Shown piece after piece: positions 6,300-12,516 of a DNA stretch of 12,516 nt (position 1 is the stretch's first letter; the number at the start of each line of letters is the position of its first letter). This DNA is from DASPKM01 sp036402175 (GTDB taxonomy: Bacteria > Bacteroidota > Bacteroidia > Chitinophagales > Chitinophagaceae). A program made the position numbers and the translations under genes. Location of the stretch: the NCBI GenBank assembly GCA_036402175.1, contig DASWTK010000131.1, positions 1 through 12,516 on the forward strand, in the 5' to 3' direction. The notes beneath the pieces were generated by a model. That model searched no databases. It was not told the origin of the DNA and saw nothing but the letters and a program-made list of their open reading frames with translations.

Positions 6300-7940
6300 A
6301 TGAATAAATATATGCTGTTGCTTCTGTGCATAAACATCATGTCGCAGGCAATTGCACAGGAATCACGTCAACTTTCCATAGGCGGACCAAATGCTATTGC
6401 CGACCTCCGGACGGAAGAGGGAGCTGCGTTGGTAAATGCAAACTGGTATGTTCAACCGGCAACCCTGGCTGTAAAACAGTTCAGGTCGCCCGGACCGGGT
6501 AGCAACGGTGATGCCTTACCGTTATATCCCACAGGGAATGCCATACAAACACACACGCTTGAGCCACAAATTGGCAGTGCGGGTTTTGAAAAAGGCTTTA
6601 TGAAGGTAAGTCCGGCCGAACTGGAAAAACGCCAGGGAACCGGACTTTTCTCATTCATCTGGTATAAAATAGAAGTAACACTTCCTTCTGCCATAGGAGA
6701 TCTTGCTATCAATGGCACCACTGCAGTTTTTGAAATTGTGGTTGATGATTATAGTGAGGTTTGGGTCAACGGAAAACAACAACCCGTATTTGGCGAATCT
6801 GGCAACGGGCTTATCAGCGGATACAATTCCAGGAACAGGGTGGTACTTACGAACAATGCAAAGCCGGGAGAACATTTTGATATCCTGGTGCTTGCAATCA
6901 ACGGACCAATCGGGCAGTTACCTGAAAACTATATCTGGGTGAGAAATGCATTTATTGATTTTTATAAAGAGCCGCCCGTTAATAATTCATGGAAGGATAT
7001 TGGAAAGATAGAAGTCATAGACCAACAGTTGGAAAATGTTATCAGTGCACAATCCAAAGTGGAAAAGATAGCCGATGGATTTCAGTTCACGGAAGGTCCG
7101 GTCTGGCATCCTGACGGATATTTACTTTTCAGCGATCCGAATGCGAATGTTGTTTACCGTTATAACCCGGTCAACCATAATGTTGGGATATATATCAGTC
7201 ATAGTGGTTATGCAGGTGCCGACATCGGCCAGTATAAACAACCCGGATCAAACGGATTGGCGATTGACAGGCAGGGACGGCTGATTGTAGCGCAGCATGG
7301 CAACCGGCGGGTGATACGCCACGAGAAAAAAGGACCGGTAACCGTTCTCGTTGACAGGATTGATGAAAAAAGGCTCAATAGCCCGAATGACCTGGTATTA
7401 AAAAGCGACGGAAGCCTTTACATTACAGATCCTCCATATGGTCTTCCGGAATTTTATAACGATAAGAGAAAGGAGCTCCCCTACCAGGGCGTAATTCTTT
7501 ATAAAGATGGAAAAGCCCGGGTTGTTGCGAAAGAGTGCGGTGGTCCGAATGGGATCGCATTTTCACCCGACGAGAAATACCTCTACGTAGGTAATTGGGA
7601 TATCCGCGACATACATAACACGAAAACCGTATGGAGATACGAAGTGCAGCCAGATGGATCATTAAAAAATGGAAAGGTATTTTTCAACTGGAATTTTACC
7701 GAAGGCGATGAAGCCATAGACGGCATTAAGGTAGATAAAGAAGGCAACCTGTTTGTTTCAGCGCCCGGCGGAGTATGGATCATTTCTGCAGAAGCAAAGT
7801 TGCTCGGCAAAATCATCACTCCGGAGCGGCCCGCTAATATGGCATGGGGCGGTGCCGACGGAAAAACGTTATACATGACAGCCCATAGCAGTTTGTATAA
7901 GGTCAGCGTGCGTACCGGGGGAAAATTTTCCTGGGAATAA
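6300..7940 (+). CDS. Exported SMP-30/gluconolactonase-family protein with N-terminal beta domain
   Basis: The 546-residue product begins with a signal peptide (MNKYMLLLLCINIMSQAIAQ), which is why the ATG at 6300 is preferred to the in-frame ATG at 6273. Residues about 25-222 form a beta-rich region with features of a galactose-binding-like sandwich (FEIVVDDYSEVWVNGKQ, RVVLTNNAKPGEHFDILVLA). Residues about 255-540 are an SMP-30/gluconolactonase/LRE six-bladed propeller: FTEGPVWHPDG, LNSPNDLVLKSDGSLYITDP, GGPNGIAFSPDEKYLYVGN, EAIDGIKVDKEGNLFVSAPG. The expected metal ligands are present: Glu265, Asn417 and Asp474, plus substrate-side Asn363. A periplasmic sugar-lactone hydrolase or related metal-dependent hydrolase is likely; the substrate is not determinable. 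It follows the HbpS-like gene by 105 bases, a gap with no clear promoter, and precedes the SDR by 34 bases. Confidence 0.88.
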   Translation: MNKYMLLLLCINIMSQAIAQESRQLSIGGPNAIADLRTEEGAALVNANWYVQPATLAVKQFRSPGPGSNGDALPLYPTGNAIQTHTLEPQIGSAGFEKGFMKVSPAELEKRQGTGLFSFIWYKIEVTLPSAIGDLAINGTTAVFEIVVDDYSEVWVNGKQQPVFGESGNGLISGYNSRNRVVLTNNAKPGEHFDILVLAINGPIGQLPENYIWVRNAFIDFYKEPPVNNSWKDIGKIEVIDQQLENVISAQSKVEKIADGFQFTEGPVWHPDGYLLFSDPNANVVYRYNPVNHNVGIYISHSGYAGADIGQYKQPGSNGLAIDRQGRLIVAQHGNRRVIRHEKKGPVTVLVDRIDEKRLNSPNDLVLKSDGSLYITDPPYGLPEFYNDKRKELPYQGVILYKDGKARVVAKECGGPNGIAFSPDEKYLYVGNWDIRDIHNTKTVWRYEVQPDGSLKNGKVFFNWNFTEGDEAIDGIKVDKEGNLFVSAPGGVWIISAEAKLLGKIITPERPANMAWGGADGKTLYMTAHSSLYKVSVRTGGKFSWE

Positions 7941-7974
7941 TGTACAAATATTCATCACAATCATAAACCAACGA

Positions 7975-8664
7975 ATGAAAACAATTATAGTTACCGGAGC
8001 TAACGGTAATCTGGGCGTTGCGGTTGTAAAGAAGTTCCTTGACGAAGGATACAACGTAGTAGGAATTGATTTCAGTGGCACAAACCTGGAACAATCCCTG
8101 CATAATCCCGGGTTTGAGTTGCATTCTGTAGACCTCACAGATGAAGAGGCGGTTGAATCATTTGCAAATGCGGCCATCAAAAAGTTTGGTTCTATTGACG
8201 GAGCGTTCCTGCTGGCTGGTGGGTTCGCCATGGGCGGTATTCATACCGTTACGAATAAGGAAATCCAAAAGATGTTTACGCTGAATTTCGAAACTGCATT
8301 TAATATAAGCCGTGTTTTATTCCCGCACATGCTAAAAAATGGACACGGCAGGCTGGTCTTCATTGGAGCACGGCCGGCTTTAATACCCGCGCAAGGCAAA
8401 GGAATGATGGCTTACTCCCTTACAAAATCGCTGCTGTTCAATTATGCAGATATGCTGAATGAGGAAGCCAGGGGGAAGGATGTAGTTGCTTCAGTGATCG
8501 TGCCAAGCACCATTGATACGGAATTGAATCGCAAGAGCATGCCCGATGCAGATCCCGCGAATTGGGTTAAACCCTGCCAGCTTGCTGATGTTATGGAATT
8601 TATTACTTCTGCGAAAGGAAGTGTTTTGAGGGAAACTGTACTGAAGGTGTATAACAACTCATAA
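7975..8664 (+). CDS. SDR oxidoreductase resembling dihydropteridine reductase
   Basis: A 229-residue cytoplasmic short-chain dehydrogenase/reductase. The nucleotide-binding motif TGANGNLG is at 7-14, the AGG motif at 81-83, Asn104 in the helix position, and the catalytic pair Tyr147 and Lys151 in AYSLTK. The usual catalytic Ser is absent: the corresponding strand reads FIGARPAL (129-136). The same replacement (GAKAAL) is typical of quinonoid dihydropteridine reductases. The later block DTELNRKSMPDADPANW (181-197) also closely resembles the DTPMNRKxMPxADxxxW block of that enzyme, from memory of the family. So it is placed near QDPR, an NAD(P)H-dependent reductase, though its substrate here may differ. 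It is the last gene of the YHS-led group, 34 bases after the propeller gene, and ends 30 bases before a strong hairpin. Confidence 0.85.
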   Translation: MKTIIVTGANGNLGVAVVKKFLDEGYNVVGIDFSGTNLEQSLHNPGFELHSVDLTDEEAVESFANAAIKKFGSIDGAFLLAGGFAMGGIHTVTNKEIQKMFTLNFETAFNISRVLFPHMLKNGHGRLVFIGARPALIPAQGKGMMAYSLTKSLLFNYADMLNEEARGKDVVASVIVPSTIDTELNRKSMPDADPANWVKPCQLADVMEFITSAKGSVLRETVLKVYNNS

Positions 8665-8694
8665 ATCTTTTCTCATAGTGCTTGTTGATTTTTA

Positions 8695-8720
8695 ATGCTG
8701 CCAGCTCCGGCTGGCGGCAT
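8695..8720 (+). terminator. Strong terminator hairpin between convergent genes
   Basis: ATGCTGCCAGC (8695-8705) pairs with GCTGGCGGCAT (8710-8720) around a TCCG loop; the only non-Watson-Crick pair is a T/G wobble. It is followed by TATTTATT on the plus strand. It lies 30 bases past the SDR stop and 13 bases before the stop of the convergent gene, so it may also act on minus-strand transcripts, although that side lacks a T-run. Confidence 0.75.
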
Positions 8721-8733
8721 TATTTATTGGGAT

Positions 8734-9582
8734 CTACTTCACAGAACATAAAACGGGAGTAACATCGGGCATTACAAGCATACGTCCCGAAATTCTTTTT
8801 ATATCACCGGCATCTTTAAGATAAAGTATCACCCAGTCGTCCTGCCTGACCGCTCTTGCGGTTAACTCAACAGGTTCCGCGATAATATTTTTCACGGCCT
8901 CCCCTATATTGCCAGGCGAATCAGCTGCCAATAAATAATAGTTTGTTTGACCACCGCCACTCACAACTCTCATAACAGGAGGAATACCACCAAGAATACA
9001 ACGGATGGCGCAATCCTTATGTGGCTTTCCTTCACCAGGTTTCATTACACCAAAATAACATTTGGGATCTACGATCTCACCGCGTACGGTAACAAACCCT
9101 AACGCTTCCTTCACCGGCAATTTTCCGGGAGGCGCAGGATCGCCGATACTTACAAAAGGCTCCTCGTTTTTATCGATCTGCATGAGTGTTTTACCATCAC
9201 TATATAACAAGGTTCCCCTCAATGTTACATTCTTTCCGCCAAGTGATGATCCCACAGCATTTTCCTTTTCCCTGATGATTCCCGAAGCGCCGGACTTGCC
9301 ATAACCAACCAATGGAATGGTGATATAGGAGTTTCTTCCAAAAACATCCGAACTACTGATTACTTTGATTGCAGGATAAGGAGATTCATAATAGATACCA
9401 CTAACCTGCGTAAGTGTACCAAACTCAAAAACCGCATTCGAGAATTTTCTTTGCAGCAGCGCAAGGAAGACTGCTATGAAAATAACCAAAATGCCCAGTG
9501 CAATAACGACTCTCTTTACAAGTTTGGAAAATGAGGCCGGCGCTACAGGCATCCAGCCGATATAAAATTCTTTTTCGTTCAT
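8734..9582 (-). CDS. Membrane-anchored protein with a Cys/His cluster, function unknown
   Basis: The 282-residue product has one N-terminal membrane helix (about 24-43) with a short basic segment before it, so most of it probably faces outside the cytoplasm. It has no family I can name. The remainder is beta-rich with two similar-looking parts, each with strands such as KNVTLRGTLLYSDGKTLMQI (118-137) and PVELTARAVRQDDWVILYLK (237-256). Between them is a compact motif: Cys175, His188, Cys191 and Cys195 in VDPKCYFGVMKPGEGKPH and the following KDCAIRCILGGIPPV. The spacing CX15CX3C with a nearby His is compatible with a metal or cofactor site; no ligand is known. The start lies 11 bases after the stop of the Rieske fusion gene upstream, so it is the last gene of that operon and likely cooperates with it in redox chemistry. 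Confidence 0.8.
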   Translation of the reverse strand: MNEKEFYIGWMPVAPASFSKLVKRVVIALGILVIFIAVFLALLQRKFSNAVFEFGTLTQVSGIYYESPYPAIKVISSSDVFGRNSYITIPLVGYGKSGASGIIREKENAVGSSLGGKNVTLRGTLLYSDGKTLMQIDKNEEPFVSIGDPAPPGKLPVKEALGFVTVRGEIVDPKCYFGVMKPGEGKPHKDCAIRCILGGIPPVMRVVSGGGQTNYYLLAADSPGNIGEAVKNIIAEPVELTARAVRQDDWVILYLKDAGDIKRISGRMLVMPDVTPVLCSVK

Positions 9583-9593
9583 CTCTGTAAATT

Positions 9594-10655
9594 TTAAATA
9601 GCTGTTTGATGCAATGAAGTGGCATGAATCAAGGCTCCTGCTCTTTCAGTTCCTTCGGGATAAGGCAATGGGTTCACCCAAACACCCGAATCAATTACGC
9701 GGACGTCGTATGTGTTTACCTTTTCTTTAAATGGAGGAGGCGATTGACCATTTTGTGGCAGGTACTGATAACCATGCCACGGACAAGTAATGCAACCGTC
9801 GATGATCTTACCTTCGCCAAGTGGCCCCCCCTGATGTTTGCATACATTGTGAATGGCATACAGTTTTCCTTCATGCCTGTAAACAGCGATCCGTTCCTTT
9901 TCAATACAAAACATCTTTGCCCTTGATTCCTGCAGGTCAGAAATCTCGCATACATATACAAATCCTTTCAATGACTTATCGAAATGAATATTGTCTTTCC
10001 TTACTTCTTTCAATCCAGCTGTTATATGTAACAACAAAAGAAAGAACGCGCCTATACCAATGAGGATAACAAGGAATGGATGCGTTTCATACTGAATGAC
10101 GCCCAGCATCACATGCATGATTACAAGGAAATAAGCCACATAAACGAACATGTGAAGACTTTTCCATATCCGGGGCGATAAGGTGTGCAGCCAGAAATCA
10201 TGACTGGTAACAGCCATTAGTATAAAAATGAGCAGCGCAAAGAAACCCAGCGCCTGGAAAGGAAATGATGCGAGTGAGTTGAAACTGGTATTGGATGTGA
10301 AGAGTGAAACAAAAGGATTTGTATTACTCAGCGCATGAAACTGGAATAAACTAAAGCTGCCATGCACCAATGCGATGCAGCACATGGTTACCCCAAGATG
10401 CCGGCGGTTATACAACAACGGCAAGAACCTGTTATTGAGCCTGCAAAGCGGGCCAATGGCCAGGATTATGTGAAGCATCAGTACAGCAAGTGTGGACGTT
10501 GACCTGATGAGTAGCGTTTCGAAAGTGGCCTGCCGGTTATAAATGAGCGTTATGGTGATAAATAGTGTGAGATATGTAACGCAGCCCGCAAAGATCATCC
10601 AGTCGTAAACCTTCTTTTGCCGGTTCCACCCAACCGCCTGGTAAGATACTCCCAT
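9594..10655 (-). CDS. Ferric reductase/MsrQ-like membrane domain fused to a Rieske [2Fe-2S] domain
   Basis: The 353-residue protein combines two redox parts. Residues 1-216 form about six membrane helices with the pattern of heme-binding ferric reductase-like/MsrQ proteins: His62, His98, His168 and His181 are candidate heme ligands, and the segments YNRRHLGVTM and TSHDFWLHTLSPRIWKSLH match that family. Residues about 229-334 are a Rieske domain with the exact cluster pattern: Cys272, His274, Cys291 and His294 in NVCKHQGGPLG and CPWHGYQY. The iron-sulfur domain follows the last helix; whether it is cytoplasmic or outside was not settled. It probably passes electrons between the [2Fe-2S] cluster and membrane heme. 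Standalone MsrQ partners with the methionine sulfoxide reductase MsrP, but no MsrP gene is visible here. Its ATG lies 2 bases after the preceding stop, so translational coupling is likely. Confidence 0.88.
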   Translation of the reverse strand: MGVSYQAVGWNRQKKVYDWMIFAGCVTYLTLFITITLIYNRQATFETLLIRSTSTLAVLMLHIILAIGPLCRLNNRFLPLLYNRRHLGVTMCCIALVHGSFSLFQFHALSNTNPFVSLFTSNTSFNSLASFPFQALGFFALLIFILMAVTSHDFWLHTLSPRIWKSLHMFVYVAYFLVIMHVMLGVIQYETHPFLVILIGIGAFFLLLLHITAGLKEVRKDNIHFDKSLKGFVYVCEISDLQESRAKMFCIEKERIAVYRHEGKLYAIHNVCKHQGGPLGEGKIIDGCITCPWHGYQYLPQNGQSPPPFKEKVNTYDVRVIDSGVWVNPLPYPEGTERAGALIHATSLHQTAI

Positions 10656-10657
10656 GG

Positions 10658-11104
10658 TCAGAACTTTATAGTGTCAATGATCTGTTGATGAATAAAATCG
10701 TACAGAATGAATGCCTGCTGCTCCATACTTTTTCGTCCGGCAACAGGAATATCAAATTGATACGTCCTTCTCTCCCCTATCCTGCCTAACAGCTCGTTCC
10801 CGTTTATACCTGTTGCTCCCGGCATCATCCTGTACAACAAGGCCGAAGGTAAATCCTGCGGAACAAGACTATTGTATTGCAGCTGACAGCTGCTGTTGTC
10901 TGAGTTACAAAGAAGGCGTATAGAATATTTTTCTGTCTTCACTTCTTTAACCACTTTCGTGAATGAGATTGAATTATTTTTTTCAATTGGTTCGGAAATG
11001 ATCTTTTCCGGCCTTGCCATCCACGCGCTTATAATTCCGGCAGGCATTATCGCGGCCAGACCGATCCAGATAAAAAGGTGTTTCTTTCTCAAAGGCTTCA
11101 TCAT
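10658..11104 (-). CDS. Small membrane-anchored protein of unknown function
   Basis: Unrecognised. The 148-residue product starts MMKPLRKKHLFIWIGLAA and has one N-terminal membrane helix (about 9-29) after a basic stretch, so it is probably anchored with its C-terminal part outside the cytoplasm. It has two Cys in the mature part (LLCNSDNSSC), which could form a disulfide, and is otherwise mixed in composition. A frame open as far as 11197 would overlap the neighbouring gene by 88 bases and add an unlikely N-terminus, so the ATG at 11104 (or 11101), 5 to 8 bases after that gene's stop, is chosen. The following Rieske fusion gene begins 2 bases after its stop. The position between a tiny membrane protein and the heme/Rieske protein suggests a shared complex or assembly role, which is inference. 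Confidence 0.78.
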   Translation of the reverse strand: MMKPLRKKHLFIWIGLAAIMPAGIISAWMARPEKIISEPIEKNNSISFTKVVKEVKTEKYSIRLLCNSDNSSCQLQYNSLVPQDLPSALLYRMMPGATGINGNELLGRIGERRTYQFDIPVAGRKSMEQQAFILYDFIHQQIIDTIKF

Positions 11105-11109
11105 AAAAC

Positions 11110-11319
11110 TTATTTTTTTAATGCACGTTTCCATTTTATCAAAAGAACAGGCCACAACAAAATGGTTCCCGGCACAATTATCAACCTGAAACCCCAACCG
11201 GTTCCGTGTGAACCTTCGTCAATAACATCAACCCCCTTCGTAACAAACAGCATTGCGAATAACAGGCCTGCAGCCAGGTAAACCGCCGCGAGTATGAGTA
11301 AGATTGAAATGATCAGCAT
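11110..11319 (-). CDS. 69-residue two-helix membrane protein
   Basis: MLIISILLILAAVYLAAGLL begins a first membrane helix (about 2-25); a second is at about 45-62 (LIIVPGTILLWPVLLIKW). The connecting loop (DVIDEGSHGTGWGF) has acidic residues and a His and looks conserved in character. The end is basic (KWKRALKK), so by the positive-inside rule the C-terminus probably lies in the cytoplasm. It starts 16 bases after the protease stop and its stop is followed within 5 bases by the next gene, so it belongs in the same transcript. Short membrane proteins of this kind often stabilise a redox complex; that role is only inferred here. Confidence 0.75.
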   Translation of the reverse strand: MLIISILLILAAVYLAAGLLFAMLFVTKGVDVIDEGSHGTGWGFRLIIVPGTILLWPVLLIKWKRALKK

Positions 11320-11335
11320 AGCTAATTTTTTACTT

Positions 11336-12516
11336 TCAGTTTACTTCAAGCACACTATTCCAGCCGTTCATCCCATCGGGCTCCCGGAATGGATTGCATA
11401 CGTCCTCAATCCAGATGTTTTCATCTACAAAAAATTTATAAGTATACCGCCCTTTAGGCAACATCGGTATCTCAATCTTCCAGATGCCATTTCGACCATG
11501 CTCAAGCAACAGCATGTCGGACGACCATTTATTAAATGTTCCCGCAAGCGCTACCTGCGATGCCCAATCGTGCTGGATATAAAATTCAATTGTATTACGC
11601 AAGTGATTAATACATGGTGAGCAGTGCAAATCAGCAACCACTCCTTTTTTCATCGCTTTCATAACAGCTTTGCGCGGCTGGACGTAGCCAAAACCCTGGC
11701 GCTCTATCGGCAGATCGTGAAATGGCTTCGCAGTACTGAAAAGAATTGTGCGTATTTGCATAGGAGTCAGTGTGGGTTCAACTTCAAGCAATTGCGCTAT
11801 TACTGCTGTTACAAGGGGAGCTGCAAACGAAGTGCCGTCAACATGCATATAATCCGGATGAAAATATTTTGTATCCCTGATCCGGAGCTTTATCGCGTTC
11901 CTTATCAATCCGGCCACAGGTTGGGAATATAAAATGCTATCAAGGTTGATTTTCTCCTTTAGAACAACATCATTTTTTTCGAATGCCTGTTGCAGTTGAA
12001 TATCGGTCAGTGTAAGAAGCCGGTGCAACATTTCAGCTTCAGTTTTTTCCTTCGTGCCAGGCAGGATGGGAGCTGCAATCCAGATGGCGTTTGCAACAAG
12101 TTCCGGTTTTACCAAACCATCTGTAGTATACCCGTAGGTTGAATGGTACAGGGAGGTAGCCGATCCATCGATGCAATTGCCGTCGTCAATTCCACCTACC
12201 GCAATTACGTTAAGTGAATTTCCGGGTGGTTTGATCTCACCGTCCTCTTTATTACCAACAGCGGCTACTACTACAACACCTTTTCCAATCAGTTCTTCAG
12301 CTAACTGATCCACTAGGCTGGCTTTGTATGAAACGGAGCAGTCATCATAAACCGACATGTTCACTACTCTGATGTTATAGAACTCATGATTCTCCAGCAC
12401 CCACTGCAGTGCCTTTACAAGATTTTCCGTTGTGATTCTTCCCTCATCATCCTGCACCTTCAGAAGTACAAGATCAGCTTCACTCGCAATTCCCTTATAT
12501 AATCCCTTTGACATAT
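11336..12516 (-). CDS. Subtilisin-like serine protease with C-terminal glycogen-binding domain (partial)
   Basis: The frame runs off the right window edge, so the start and the catalytic Asp and His lie outside. Numbering here is from the ATG at 12514. Visible S8 features are the oxyanion-hole Asn88 in VVAAVGNKEDG, KPELVA at 136-141 and the catalytic Ser229 in GTSFAAP. Between KPELVA and the GTS motif are about 85 residues, far longer than in typical subtilases, and partly helical. Residues about 305-392 form a carbohydrate-binding module of the AMPK glycogen-binding/CBM48 type: GTFNKWSS, RYTYKFFVDENIW and a terminal NSVLEV. By alignment from memory with AMPK beta, residues used in glycogen contact (Trp330, Lys360, Trp368, Asn386) are all kept. 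The module is likely used to bind a glucan or an envelope polymer; the protease target is unknown. The gene lies first in the minus-strand group within the window. Confidence 0.88.
   Translation of the reverse strand, partial: MSKGLYKGIASEADLVLLKVQDDEGRITTENLVKALQWVLENHEFYNIRVVNMSVYDDCSVSYKASLVDQLAEELIGKGVVVVAAVGNKEDGEIKPPGNSLNVIAVGGIDDGNCIDGSATSLYHSTYGYTTDGLVKPELVANAIWIAAPILPGTKEKTEAEMLHRLLTLTDIQLQQAFEKNDVVLKEKINLDSILYSQPVAGLIRNAIKLRIRDTKYFHPDYMHVDGTSFAAPLVTAVIAQLLEVEPTLTPMQIRTILFSTAKPFHDLPIERQGFGYVQPRKAVMKAMKKGVVADLHCSPCINHLRNTIEFYIQHDWASQVALAGTFNKWSSDMLLLEHGRNGIWKIEIPMLPKGRYTYKFFVDENIWIEDVCNPFREPDGMNGWNSVLEVN

Noticed and set aside
11105..11197. N-terminal extension of the small anchored protein to 11197
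   Set aside because: It would overlap the 69-residue gene by 88 bases and put an unlikely sequence before a clean membrane anchor; the ATG at 11104 fits the spacing better.
1..12516. tRNA, CRISPR array, insertion sequence or prophage
   Set aside because: No T-loop consensus in a clover-leaf context, no regularly spaced repeats of CRISPR size, and no transposase, integrase or phage structural gene are seen.

Overview
The window looks like chromosomal DNA from a Bacteroidota bacterium, most likely of the Chitinophagaceae type. The reasons are the moderate GC content, A-rich start regions with no clear Shine-Dalgarno sequences, two sequences matching the Bacteroidota promoter form TTG-N19/20-TAnnTTTG (16-45 plus strand, 4476-4506 minus strand), and protein families typical of that phylum. 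The genus is an inference. I see no tRNA, rRNA, CRISPR array, transposase or phage gene.

Layout. (1) 63-2050, plus strand: a two-gene putrescine operon, N-carbamoylputrescine amidase then agmatine deiminase, with its own promoter just upstream. (2) 2051-2377: an intergenic stretch with a probable terminator and a short degenerate repeat. (3) 2378-3925, plus strand: a 515-residue all-helical protein of unknown function. (4) 3925-4045: a long AT-rich imperfect palindrome between convergent genes. (5) 4053-4451, minus strand: a small lipoprotein with a transthyretin-like domain and a textbook promoter. (6) 4452-4703: a divergent control region with a palindrome and a degenerate copy of it. (7) 4704-8664, plus strand: a probable four-gene operon for an exported tandem-YHS protein, an exported HbpS/GlcG-family protein, an exported SMP-30/gluconolactonase-type enzyme with an extra N-terminal beta domain, and a cytoplasmic SDR resembling dihydropteridine reductase. 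It ends in a strong hairpin at 8695-8720. (8) 8734-12516, minus strand, transcribed toward the left: five tightly packed genes, read in order as a subtilisin-like protease with a C-terminal glycogen-binding domain (N-terminus cut by the window edge), a 69-residue two-helix membrane protein, a membrane-anchored protein of unknown function, an MsrQ/ferric-reductase-like heme membrane protein fused to a Rieske [2Fe-2S] domain, and a membrane-anchored protein with a conserved-looking Cys/His cluster.

How they work together. The first operon converts agmatine to putrescine through N-carbamoylputrescine. The operon at 4704-8664 sends three products out of the cytoplasm; YHS and HbpS families are linked to metal or heme, so an envelope metal, heme or small-molecule redox role is plausible but unproven. 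The left-running cassette is the best candidate for an undescribed system: three consecutive genes encode small membrane proteins or a heme-plus-iron-sulfur membrane redox protein, and the fourth has a possible metal or cofactor site. It could be an envelope electron-transfer or repair module. Whether the protease belongs to it functionally is open.
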